The translations under genes were made by a program, and so were the position numbers. Positions 11,137 through 21,840 of a stretch of 22,117 nt of DNA are shown here, piece after piece (the first letter of the stretch is position 1; the number at the start of each line of letters is the position of its first letter). The notes below the pieces were generated by a model that saw only the letters and a list, made by a program, of their open reading frames with translations, had not been told where the DNA came from and did no database searches. The stretch is from positions 1-22,117 of the forward strand of contig JADRCO010001145.1 of the NCBI GenBank assembly GCA_021464525.1. The letters are read 5' to 3'. This DNA comes from Rhizophagus sp. LPA8_4_AMF (taxonomy: Eukaryota > Glomeromycota > Glomeromycetes > Glomerales > Glomeraceae).

Positions 11137-11390
11137 TATTATAAAAAAAAAAAAAATCCAAAGAATCTTTCTGAAATAGGAAAGATGGGTGCACTTTAAA
11201 GAAATGGCTTGTATAACGATTAATATATTTAAAAGGAAACTTGACAGACTTTTATCAATTTGTACCCTTTATATATGTACTACGCGACTTCTACTATATA
11301 AACATATAAATATTGTTTACTGTATAACAGATATCTTTATAAACAGATCTTTTTCTTTCGTAGTTGCGTGCGAGTTGGTTAATTTATTAT
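11137..11390. other. spacer between ITFG2 and SPE2 (both minus strand)
   Basis: 254 bp that hold the SPE2 promoter and leader and the ITFG2 3' UTR. Next to the SPE2 start codon is a T-run in the sense strand (A run 11143-11156). The sense strand also has CTATTTCAG at about 11170-11178, a possible acceptor of an intron in the leader; this is unproven. Confidence 0.4.
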
Positions 11391-14092
11391 TTATTTTTCC
11401 TCATCGAACTCTTGCGTCGATGGTATTTCGTTGGAGGAATTGTCAATATGTACCGTAGATTGTATTTCATAAGCACTCTCAGAATAAAGTTGTTGTTTAT
11501 CAGTATTTGTAGTTTGATTTTGAACTACCTCATCTACACCACTATTCATTTCACTTAATACGTTTCTTATCACTTTGTTTCCTTCCAATTCCTGGGTTTC
11601 TACATCCTGAACTATATCTTGTTCTCCCAATATTAATACATTATCATCATGTTTATTTTGATTTTGTTCTTTGTTTCGTGGTTCAGGCTGCTCCGTATCC
11701 GACTCTTTCTTTTGATCAATCACAGATTCTAACGACCTGTTTTCCTCAACTAACTTACTATTATCTCTTGTTTCATTCGGTTTCTTCTCTTCATGTTTTT
11801 TCACTAACTATAAAAACATACAAAGTTAAAAGTATGATTGACTGATGTTAATTTTTTAATTTTCAATACACTCATCATACCTCTTCTACCTCTTCAATAA
11901 GTTTAGTTTTCATATTTTTATAATCATCCAACTGATACAAACATTGGTGAAAAAATTCGGCGATATGCGAAGTAGATTGAAATGATCCATTGGAAAAGGC
12001 TTCTTTTTCTAAGATATTTTCACGTGACTCAATAAAAAATTTCGACATAGAAACGCGTAAATATTTTAAAAATACCTTGATCATAATCTTGTACTCTATC
12101 CTTTAACAATTCATCAAACTATCATGATATTTTATATAATTAGTAATTTACAATCAAAGAACATTTTCATTTTGAAGAAAACATCTAACCTTATCAAATT
12201 GATCTCGCATTATTTCCATGAAATTTGTGACTGGTTGCGTGTTAATTCGCAAATTATAATAAACAGTTATTTGGTCCTCAAAATCCACATACAAAAAACA
12301 ATTAACATTATGACCAGGTGTAATAGCATATTGACCTAATATGAAAATTTTAAATAAGTTCCGTAATATCAAATACATTTTATAGATTATAAAGTACCTG
12401 CAGCAAATGCACAAACTCTTCTTTCAAATTCAAATTTGACAACATTAAAATCATGGTCAATCACATATGTACACCCATTCCATGCACATACAACAAAAAC
12501 ATTGTTATATTTTTTAGTAGATTGTTCGGGATCATTAAGAAGTTTTTTATCAAGACTCTCGTCATTTATACAAAGGTCCATAGATGCCATTCCGAATAGT
12601 TTATGTGTGCCTTGTAATTCATGATGTGACATACTTGAACTTTGAAGATCGTATAATTTAAATTTACCTGGAAGGAAACAAAAGTTATTATAAAATTGAA
12701 ATATCATCAATTTTTACAAGAAAGGCAATCCTACCATCCATAGTAATAAGTGCCAAAACATCTACGCATTTGCCTGAAAATCAGATGTATTAAATTTATG
12801 AGACTCCATTTAAATAGTTTCCAAGTTCATTTTCACTCTTTTCACTCTCACCATTTTTAAACTTCTTTCCTTTAACAATTTCAGTAGAAACTTCGGTAAA
12901 TTCCTCTCCACTTTGATCACCAGATACTTGGGTAGGAAAAGAAGTTTTTTTATCATTCTTTTCAATTATTATAAAATGACCTCCGGGTTGACCAATAATC
13001 AATAACGACGAAGAAGTGGTAGGATCTTTTGCTGTGGACAAAGAAGTTATCTATTTGAATTTAAAAAAATTAACGTGTTTCATGTTCTCCGCGACATGAT
13101 CAAGTCTTAGTTTAATGTATATAATTTTTACTTGTCCATCAAAGTACCACTTCTTTTTCTCTTCCAAGTATGGCTGCTCTTTTATTAAGGGAGCTTTAAT
13201 ACTTGCTGTGGAATCAATAGGTGGTGATGGAATTTGGAAATTAAACACTTGTAATACGCGATCGGTACGTGCAAGAATTATTTCGTTAATTCCATCATCA
13301 TCTGAAATATAAATAAAAATGTAATAACATTCTAAATTACATCAAATTCTATCCAGAACCAATTACATAATTATACCGATGTCTGCAATCAGAATTCGGT
13401 TACAATTAACAGGTACGGACAATGTTAATGTAGGTTTTTCGATAACTTTTGGGCCATCAATGATAAGGGGTCGCATTGCAGGAGTCTGTGCACCGTTGCT
13501 TTTCTTTGACGATGTTGGTATATTTTCATCATATGTTGTAGGAGCTGATTCATTGCTTGGTAAAAAGTCAAATATATGACATTGTCCCTCCGCGTTTATG
13601 CATACAATCGAATTCTTTGACGTAATTTATTGATATAAATAATCAATCGAAATGTAAATATAAATATATAAATATACTATCAAATGTACCTTTCCTGAAT
13701 TCTTGATATCACCGACGGCTACACAAGTTATCTGAATAAAATTGGTCACGCGAACGAAATTTTGTTAACACTCACGATTTTACAATTTTCATTTTGCTCA
13801 AGTTTTACGATAACAAATACCTACTGTTCCTAACCCACTACAAGTTACGTAAGGTTGCCCGTCGTTTGCGGCGGATATACCTTTGAACACTGATAGTTCA
13901 CCTTTTAAATTTCCAATCACAAATTCATTATCCTACCAAAATTTGGAATTTAAATTTACTAAAGAAAAAAGTTTTTAAAGTAAAATGCTTTAATACCTTA
14001 TCATTATCGACATCCCCAAAATCAAAAGCATGAGGATTCATATTTCCTGCAAATTTCCATTTTACTCGCTCTACTAAACAAATTGATTTCAT
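11391..14092 (-). CDS. ITFG2: ITFG2-like beta-propeller protein (KICSTOR subunit homologue)
   Basis: Twelve exons, complement of 13997-14092, 13825-13932, 13690-13731, 13377-13614, 13132-13301, 12852-13050, 12735-12773, 12398-12667, 12190-12335, 12076-12118, 11881-12008, 11391-11807; 631 residues. In animals ITFG2 with KPTN, C12orf66 and SZT2 forms KICSTOR, which anchors GATOR1 on lysosomes and lets nutrient loss switch off TORC1. The likeness to human ITFG2 (447 residues) runs almost end to end: VERVKWKFAG and FGDVDNDKDNEFVIG (residue 26 on), ITCVAVGDIKNSGK (69-82), CINAEGQCHIFDF, LIADIDDDGINEIIL (~157, FG-GAP calcium-loop type), RTDRVLQVF, IIGQPGGHFI, ALITMDGKFKLYDL, VVCAWNGCTYVIDHDFNVV, FLYVDFEDQITVYY and FFHQCLYQ. 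Residues 494-631 are an extra Glu/Asn/Gln-rich tail absent from the human protein. The exon 6 donor (GTGAGA) and the exon 10-11 join were chosen because they keep the family alignment; these two are the least certain. Divergent from RPS7. Confidence 0.87.
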
Positions 14093-14264
14093 ATTTGTCG
14101 TCCAACAATTCGCGTTTCCATATTGTATATAATGTTATAAAAGTACCCAATTCAGCCAATAAGATTCATTGTACGTCACATGTGTCACAATTCATCATAA
14201 AAAAAAATTTCGAAATCTTTTTTTTATTCGGCCTCTTTTGATCCTTATTTTAAAGGAAACTACA
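14093..14264. promoter_or_regulatory. divergent promoter region ITFG2 / RPS7
   Basis: 172 bp between the two start codons. At about 14173-14190 it holds CGTCACATGTGTCAC, which contains the palindrome CACATGTG (E-box type) next to a CGTCA half-site. On the RPS7 side a T-rich tract leads to CCTCTTTTGATCC (about 14232-14244), a pyrimidine-rich patch that would resemble a 5' TOP start if transcription begins there. Both are sequence resemblances only; no transcript start can be seen. Confidence 0.45.
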
Positions 14265-15161
14265 ATGGCTGATAAAAAGATAGCAAAACGTCAAAACGTA
14301 ATTTATACTGAGACTGCAAATTCAATTGCACAAGCCCTCTATGATCTTGAAAACAATGTTCCAGAATTAAAAAAAGATTTGAAGCCTTTACAAATTTCTG
14401 ACGCAAAAGAGGTGGGAGTTAATTTAAAGATTTTGTGGTTCATTGAACGCTCTAAAATTAATTTATTAAATTTTTTTTGAGGATGGAATTCTTGATTAAT
14501 CGATATTGTTATTAATCAATTCGATTTGTTTTATTTAAGTATGAATTAGGTGGAGGTAAAAAGGCCATTGCGATTTTCGTCCCAGTCCCATTATTGAAAC
14601 AATTCCATAAGGTTCAACAAAGGTTCGTTCAATTTTACGCTAATTATCAAAGAAAATTTTTATAGACTAATGAATGAACTGTAATAGATCTGAGATTTCT
14701 ATATCTAATATATCAATTTTAATAATTTTTCATATAATAATAGGCTTACTCGTGAACTAGAAAAGAAATTCTCTGACCGCCACATTGTTTTTATTGCACA
14801 ACGAAATATTATGCGCAAACCCGGCCGTAAGTCCCGAGCCAAGCAGGCTCGTCCGCGATCACGGACTCTTACCTCTGTACATGAAAAGTTTCTGGAAGAC
14901 TTGGTATATCCCACTGAAATTGTGGGAAAGAGGACACGTGTTAAAGTTGATGGTAGCAAGATCATTAAAGTGTATGGATAATTGATCCTTCTCTGAAATT
15001 CATTTCGTTTCATAAATTTATTAATTGTTTTTTTTCTAACGGTTAGGTCTCTTGATAGCAAGGACGCCACATCCTTAGAATATAAACTTGATACTTTTAA
15101 ATCTGTCTACAAGTATCTTACTAGCAAGGATGTCGAGTTTCAATTCAATCAACTTGATTGA
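14265..15161 (+). CDS. RPS7: 40S ribosomal protein eS7 (RPS7)
   Basis: Four exons: 14265-14411, 14540-14622, 14744-14971, 15047-15161; 190 residues, the same length as yeast Rps7. eS7 sits on the 40S subunit and is needed for small-subunit processome function and 18S maturation. Diagnostic blocks in order: [16 protein letters not shown] (residue ~53), [81 protein letters not shown] and [11 protein letters not shown]. The Met at 14265 gives [11 protein letters not shown]; an in-frame ATG at 14169 lies in the divergent promoter and is unlikely to be used. The intron 1 donor GTGGGA is weak, but the join AKE-YELGGG aligns with human AKEIEVGGG without a gap. Exon 3 is richer in G+C than its surroundings, as expected for a highly expressed gene. 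Confidence 0.97.
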
Positions 15162-16124
15162 GGATCAAAAAAAAAAAATTTGAATTAATTATTAATTATG
15201 GATGTTCTTTTGCTTGATAGATCAGATAAAAAAAATAATGAATATTTTTTGAATTTTATTTTTCGAGCGAACTTTTTTATTGTGTAAAATTTAATTTTGT
15301 AATTTGACGGTCAACCGATTAAACAAAAAATTATTCCAAATTTTATCATTCATTATGTTCAATCAATAGTTGCTCACGAACGCAAACCATTTTTATATCA
15401 CTACACTATCAATTAAATATACAGTTTCAATACTAACTGAATGTGTGCCGTCCAAAAAGACCATCTTCGGCCCAGTTATCGCCGTTTCAAAATGGTGCGA
15501 TCTTCATAGCCAACAAAAAAAAAATTTTGAATTTCATTCGTGTAACATAAACATCTTAATTTTAATCACGTGACAACGAACGAAAATTGCAAAATTCCTT
15601 TAAAAATTTAAACCAACACCTATTTTCTTCTACATAAAAATTCAAATCTAGATATGTTTAAATTAGTTTATTATCTTTATTGATTAAATTTAATAAAATA
15701 TTACTCTTCTTAATTAGAATAAAAATAAAGTATTTATTTTAAAAGTTAAAGACTGCTAAACTAGAGCACTCACATTTTCTTGTTGTAAAGGAATTCGCAG
15801 TGTTAACTATGCACTTTACAAAAGTTCGCAAGAGATCGTGAAAATTCGTGGAAATTCGTTTAGTAAGAGCACTTCTTTTTGTAAATTCGAAGGAAGAAAA
15901 CTTTATTTTATGTAAAGCAGGAGGACTTTACACTTACAAAACTTAGACTTTATATTACGACACCACATGATTGAAGATCGCACCATTTTTGAAAACAGTC
16001 TGCTGACTTCATCACAAAATCTACCAATACGTAAATCAGATTCCTTTTAAGTTAATACGCAGGTAAGTTGGCGCATTTTTTAGAAAATGGCCAAAATTTT
16101 ATCTTCGAAATTATATCACTAATA
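15162..16124. other. intergenic region between RPS7 and AP-3 sigma
   Basis: 963 bp that include the RPS7 3' UTR and the AP-3 sigma promoter and leader. No conserved protein is encoded. Around 15790-15960 there are loose repeats of CTTTACA and AAATTCG words (for example AAAATTCGTGGAAATTCGT near 15840-15858). A dispersed inverted repeat inside it is listed separately. Confidence 0.5.
15486..15993. repeat. dispersed inverted repeat, ~20-bp arms 465 bp apart
   Basis: The left arm 15486-15506 contains AATGGTGCGATCTTCA; the right arm 15972-15993 contains its reverse complement TGAAGATCGCACCATT, with one extra A in the flanking run. The arms are GC-richer than their surroundings. This could be the termini of a ~500-bp non-autonomous DNA element, or two copies of one regulatory word. 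No target-site duplication was seen, so the nature is open. Confidence 0.6.
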
Positions 16125-17067
16125 ATGATTAAATCAGTCTTAATTTTCAACAACCACGGAAAACCTCGAATTACTAAATTTTATCAACAAATAGTAAGTT
16201 CATTATAATGTTTTCTTCCTAAGAAATGTGTTATAACTCTATCTTTGATGTAATTATAGGATATTGGTACACAACAAGCATTGATTCAAGAAATATTTTC
16301 ATTAGTATCAAAAAGACCTGATACAGTATGCAATTTTCTTGAAGGAAGTCAGATGCTCGGAGGTAAAGATACACGAGTAATTTATAGACATTATGCTACT
16401 TTATATTTTGTTTTTGTTGTTGATGAATGTGAAAGCGAATTAGGAATTTTGGATTTAATTCAGGTCGGTAGAAATTTTGGATAGGGAAGATAAATAAAGG
16501 ATATTTGAACATAGAATTATTAAAGTGTAATAATCTCTAAAAAAAAGGAGATGAGAGCAATTAAAAAATATATATATATTTATTTATATAGGTATTTGTG
16601 GAGAGTTTAGATAAATGTTTTGAGAATGTTTGCGAGCTTGATTTGGTAAGAGAAATAATTTTATTAATTATAGTATTTTTTTTATCAGATTTTATACACT
16701 CATTTTATTTTGCAGATCTTTCATTTTGAAGAGGTTCATCATATTCTTGCAGAAGTTATTTCAGGAGGAATGGTATGTCCATCAAATATTTATATGAAAG
16801 ATTTAAATAATTATTTCTTACGAACTGTCTTAATTTTAGGTTTTGGAAACTAATATTACAGAGGTCGTTCATTCATTCAGTGAATCAAACAAATTCAAAA
16901 AACGTTCAGGCGCAATGGCTACAATTGCAGGAAGTGGAGCGGGAGCTGTTGCTAGAGATTTAGGTGCAAATTTGGCAAATACGGTTACAACTACTTTACA
17001 ATCTACTTTGCAAAATACAGTGAGCGCTACTTTCCCTACTTTTCGGAGAACAGGTTTTAATTCTTGA
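16125..17067 (+). CDS. APS3: AP-3 complex subunit sigma
   Basis: Five exons: 16125-16193, 16260-16463, 16592-16645, 16716-16772, 16840-17067; 203 residues (human AP3S1 193). It is the small subunit of the AP-3 adaptor, which sorts cargo from endosomes or Golgi to the vacuole or lysosome. It has a longin-like fold. Family landmarks: MIKSVLIFNNHGKPRITKFY at the start, FSLVSKRPDTVCNFLE, RHYATLYFVFVVDECESEL, LDLIQVFVESLDKCFENVCE, LDLIFHFEEVHHILAEVISG and GGMVLETN. The valine pocket and LDLI blocks that bind acidic dileucine signals in sigma subunits are kept. The C-terminal 55 residues (GSGAGAVARDLGANLANT onward) are a family-specific extension of low complexity. All introns have good donors (GTAAGT, GTCGGT, GTAAGA, GTATGT). 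Confidence 0.94.
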
Positions 17068-18630
17068 TAATATGGACTAGGGTTAAGATTGACAATAAAA
17101 AATGGATAAATAAGATGGGATGTAATTTAATGAGTCCTTTCTTTTTTGATTGTAAAGTAAGTGGCCAAATGAAACATTAGTGATAGCCTTTTTTTGTCTT
17201 ATCCTATTTATTAACATTCTTAATCATAAATTAAGATGATATATTAATTATAAAAAAAAATTATTTATGTATGTAGAAATTCAAATAATAATATAAATTA
17301 AATCAAGAATAATACGAATCGTTAATTATTTGTGTAATTGTAAATGAAATATATGCAATCTTTAAATAATTTAATAAAAAAAATCAATTTCTTTTCCTTA
17401 TTCATATATTTTGATTTATAAAAATTTTATTTTTATTAATTTGTTGCTTATTAAATTTTTACTGATTTTATTAAATCATATCACTAGTATTATATAAATT
17501 CAAGAGTAAACTATCATTAACTTGACTGATATATATATCAAGTTAACATTATAATAAGTGTTTAAATATGATAATGCAAATCTATTTAATACCAACTTAC
17601 AATTTTTAAATTATAGCATCATAATTTTTATTTGTATACTAGCATTTTTCAATTTTAATACTTAATAAATTGATTAATAACAATTAATTCTGACCCATTA
17701 CTGAATATAGATACAATACCATACAATATTTATAAATTATTTAATAATAGAAGTAGTATAATAATTCAAATTTAATAATATTATTCAATTTGTTAAAACT
17801 ATTAATCTGAAAGTTACATTATTCACATATATAAAAAGAAATTTTCTAAATGAAAGAAAATCCTACTAAATTAGGGGAAAAAAATCAGAAAATATATAAA
17901 GTAAAATTTCACCAAAAAAAAGGTAGTTTCAAAATCAGGCCATTTCTATAAGATAGGAAATTAGAAGTCCAAATAAATTTTTTTTTTTTTTTCTTTTTTT
18001 ATAAAGGTGTAATCATATTTATTGATAATAATGTCAAAGCAATACAAATATATTTACCAAAGTAAAATAAAATAAAGTATTCTTAATTAAGATTAAACAT
18101 TATCAAATATACTGCCTTTATTAAAGTAAAAGACTGACCAGTTACCTTGAAATTAAAGGTGACTTATGTCATAAAAGATTTAAAAATTTGACTAATAACC
18201 TTTTCATTTAAACACTAAACTGGCATGCATTATAATGCACTGAATTGTTCTTTTATATGATTTAAAATACATGTCATACGTAAATTTTATCTGGTATGGA
18301 ATGTTAAAACATAGACCAAGTGGTCAATTTGATAATATTGTTATGATAATTTTTTTTCATAAATTTCTTAAATTTATTACACTAAAAATCATTCTTATTA
18401 ATAATATAATCATTATCACTATAAATATCCTCATATTTATCTTCATTAAAAGAAATTACAAATTTAGTATGTGATGAAATGTTATCAATAATTAAAACTA
18501 CATGTTAACTTTGAAGATAAAAGATATAATTCAATTCATTATTCTATTTATTAAAAATATCATTTCTCATCTATACTTTTTTATTTACTTTATATATATA
18601 TATATATAGGGTCTTTGCAATAGAAAAAAG

Positions 18631-19150
18631 GGAAATTGCTAGAAAAAATATTTTTTCAATTAATATTAAATCTGAACTTTTTATAACTAATAGGACATAT
18701 TTAGCATATATAGTTGACTTCCTCTACAGGTACACCTCTTAGGACTAAAAATAAAAAGTGTGATTATAATAAATAGTGCCTATATAGAGGATTCTTATAT
18801 AGCATTACTAAGATTAATTCCAAAAGATTGTGATTATAAAAATCTTGTGATTATAAAAGGGTTTTTTTATATAGCATTAATATATGTTGGTTCTTATAAA
18901 AGGTGTGCTTATAATGAAGGATTTATATGATGTGATTGTATAGGAGATGCCTATAAAAGGGGTCAACTATATATGCTGCCAAAATTAATTTGGGATGCTA
19001 TAATTATAGTAAATTAATTTGGAATTTAAAATTTGAAATTTGTCACTATAGTAATTTAATAGTAATTTGGAATTTAAAATTTTGTATTTGAATTTTGGCA
19101 ATATGTATAATTTATATAAATATAAATTTAATTTTTTCTAGCAGTTTTCC
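18631..19150. mobile_element. putative ~520-bp non-autonomous element with nested inverted repeats
   Basis: The outer arms are 18631-18649 (GGAAATTGCTAGAAAAAAT) and 19131-19150, whose reverse complement is GGAAAACTGCTAGAAAAAAT; similarity continues weakly about 10 bp outward. Inside them a second, perfect 16-bp pair, AGCATATATAGTTGAC at 18703-18718, is inverted at 18962-18977. Between these lie many degenerate copies of a word like GATTATAAAAGGG (18757-18960). Nested arms with internal short repeats are typical of MITEs with subterminal motifs. It sits next to a (TA)n run. No protein is encoded, and a target-site duplication is not clear. Confidence 0.55.
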
Positions 19151-20026
19151 AAAAATTCTATATAATTAAAAGTCAGGAAACTTAAATTTTATGAAAAGTT
19201 CATAGATATAAAGATTTGCTTATTATTAAAAAATTTAATTTGTGATTTCTAAATGCATTTGATGCTAACATTACAGTAGGGTTCCAAACATCTTTCATAC
19301 AACTTATAAATAATATATAGTAAAATACATTTTTTATAATAACTCAGTTAATATTTATGCTAAAAATGTGATATTATTACTATTGGATTTCTCTCATTAT
19401 GATGAATTCAATAAGTTTAAGATTGTAAAAATCTAATTACTAAATAGTTTAAATATAGAGATATGTAGGATAAAAAATTTAAAACCATTCTGTAATATAT
19501 AATTCTAGTCAGTATTTATATATAAATTTTATGTAAATTCAAATATGAATTGTAACAGGTAATCTATTTTTATCCTATAAAAATAACCAGATTTTATAAT
19601 TAATTTTTTAATTAGTAACTTTAAAGAAAGAATTTAAAAAAAAATATTTACCTTTTTGGTTTTATTAATGGATTCTTTTGCAAAAATTCCATTAGGAATC
19701 ATACAAAAAAAACAACTCAGTCTCATTGGTATTATATATATCATTCAAGTCATTTTATTGTAAATTTGTTAAATTATTCTTTTTATTGAAAAATTGTTGT
19801 TTTAGAAAATTTTGCAATCCAATTATTTGAAAAATTACTGAAATTTTACATATTAAATTATATGCAAAATATAGCTTTTTTTTTAAAATCATATCAGAAA
19901 TAAATATATTGCCATTAAGAATCTGATTAACCTAAATTCATAATACTTTATTTATTTATAAAACTTTAATTTGATAAAAATATTTAGAAAAAGCATAAAT
20001 GTTATTTTCTTCTATTTGCAAATATT

Positions 20027-20085
20027 GGGTGAGTGTTGTGAAAAAGGACCAATGATTATTTGATCCCTTTTTCCAATACTCACCT
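20027..20085. repeat. foldback repeat, copy A
   Basis: The left arm starts GGGTGAGTGTTGTGAAAAAGG; read in reverse complement, the right arm starts AGGTGAGTATTGGAAAAAGG. The two arms pair over about 25 bases around a short loop. A second, diverged member of the family is at 21430-21506, sharing the GGGTGAGT...GAAAAAG...ACCAA pattern. Confidence 0.7.
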
Positions 20086-20204
20086 TATATTAGAAATCAT
20101 TAATTGATCTATATTTCATTTTTTATTAAACAATGCAATTATTTATTTTAATTTTTTTTTAAAGTTGTTATGAAAATTTCTTTACATTATCATTTAACTA
20201 TAGA

Positions 20205-20385
20205 CAGGGCTGAAGATAGATGATAAAATTCTGGCAAAATCCAGAATTTTTAAGAAAAATCCGATAAAATTTTCTATATTCTGGCAAATTTCATATATAT
20301 ATCCGGTAAAGTCTGGAAAAATCTGGTAAAATATTTCTTTTTCAGGTCTTTGGCCGGTAAATTTCAAATTCTATTTTCAGCCCTG
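20205..20385. mobile_element. 181-bp hAT-type MITE with perfect 8-bp target-site duplication
   Basis: The ends are CAGGGCTGAAGATAGA (20205-20220) and the inverted copy ending TTCAGCCCTG (20385); the terminal inverted repeat is 16 bp with one mismatch. Both sides are flanked by the identical 8-mer ACTATAGA (20197-20204 and 20386-20393). CAGGG-type ends with an 8-bp duplication are the hallmark of the hAT superfamily. The interior has about seven copies of a CYGGYAAAAT-like word (20231, 20261, 20281, 20303, 20313, 20323, 20354), like the subterminal transposase-binding repeats of hAT elements, and a 10-bp hairpin at 20225-20250. It codes for nothing, so it must have been moved by a transposase made elsewhere. 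The intact duplication suggests a fairly recent insertion. Confidence 0.9.
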
Positions 20386-20839
20386 ACTATAGAAGTACAC
20401 ATTTATTTTAAAAATCTTATAAGTAGCATATTTAATACTTTTTTTCATAAAAATAAAACCAATTTTTTTAGATAATTATTATTACAAATTAAAATCAATA
20501 TATTAAATTTAATTATACAATATTTTTTAATATAAGATTTTCAGAAATTTAATTCTAATTGTTCAGATTTTTTGATTGAAAATCTATTAACTAATCCTAA
20601 TATGTAATCAAAATCAAAAATTAAGTATTTTAATCAGTTTGTTAAACATTTAACTTTGGTTACCTTATTTTTCGTATGATAATAAATATTTTTTTTTTAA
20701 AAAAATAGCAAATAAACAGTATCATAAAGGTATAGTAAACTTTTTGAAGATGTATATTAAAATTTAATTAAGTACTAGATATATTTAGTGTGTGATTTTG
20801 GTAGTACAAAAGTGTATGCTTGCATATAACTGGTAATTT

Positions 20840-20873
20840 TTTGCACATACTATCTTTTTAAAGTATGTGCAAA
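20840..20873. repeat. perfect 12-bp hairpin
   Basis: TTTGCACATACT (20840-20851) and AGTATGTGCAAA (20862-20873) form a perfect stem around a 10-nt loop, with partial pairing continuing outward. There is no U-run or gene context that would give it a role; it may be the core of another decayed foldback element. Confidence 0.6.
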
Positions 20874-21429
20874 TTTGTATAATGTATAGTTAAAAATATT
20901 TTCTATAGGAGTTTGCTATTTATCACTGGCAGCAATCATTGCTGGTATCATGTGATTTTTAATTTGGCCAGAATTAAAAATGATCATCATAAAAATTTCC
21001 TTTTTAGTATGCTTATGTAACTCATTTTTCCATTTTTGATGAGAAGCAAAATTGCCTTTTGGATTGTGTAACATTACTCAATTGTATAAAAAAGGAAATT
21101 CCTACCAGAATTATAAAATTAGCTGAAATTATTAGGCATGACAAATAAGAGTAACAAATAGGATTTTTCATACTGAAAAAATTCTGTTCTTAAAATATAT
21201 AGTAAAAATGGAGACAAGGTGGCTGGGTGTAATGTAGGATGACAAATTATATATTATAAAAAATCATGTGATACTGGCTGGCAATTCATAGCAATTTTAT
21301 TTTTTATATATATAAATGCAGAATTCGCACTAAAAAATTTTTTTGCGTACTATATATGATATTTGAATATTACCTATAATAAATTCTGCACATAATCCTA
21401 TTTTATAGTATATTTCTTCTACACACATT

Positions 21430-21506
21430 GGGTGAGTACTAGGAAAAAGAACCAATTAGACAATGGATTTCATTATTTATTTGGTCCTTTTTCCCAGCAT
21501 TTACCC
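21430..21506. repeat. foldback repeat, copy B
   Basis: The left arm starts GGGTGAGTACTAGGAAAAAG; read in reverse complement, the right arm starts GGGTAAATGCTGGGAAAAAG and continues GACCAA. Same family as 20027-20085 but with a longer, different loop, so the two are dispersed members of one repeat and not a local duplication. Confidence 0.7.
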
Positions 21507-21840
21507 TACATATTTAGATTTAAAAATCATATACTGGATATATTATAAAAAGTAATCAAATAATACCACATTTTTGTTATTTAAAAAGTTTGGATTATTG
21601 ATCAGATTACATAATTTTATCAGCCAATAATAATCAACTTAAATTCCAATCAAAAATTCTGAATAATTAGAATTGAATAAGTATAGTAACTATATGTGAA
21701 ATGTGGCTATATGGAGTAGATTTTATATATAAAAATTTGTGATACTTAGCTAAGATAACTATATAAATAATTGTGATTATAATGGGAATAACTATAAAGA
21801 AAGTTGACTGTAATTTAAAAGATAAGTTGTTTCAAAATTT

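Noticed and set aside
11189..11558. Overlapping plus-strand frames antisense to the ITFG2 tail
   Set aside because: Hydrophobic strings from antisense A/T-rich DNA with no recognisable domain.
14705..15070. 121-codon minus-strand frame over RPS7
   Set aside because: Lies across RPS7 exon 3 and two introns; the plus strand encodes a conserved ribosomal protein with correct splice sites.
18271..18474. 67-codon frame in the gene-free region
   Set aside because: Ile/Asn/Phe-rich composition typical of random A/T DNA, no conserved motif.
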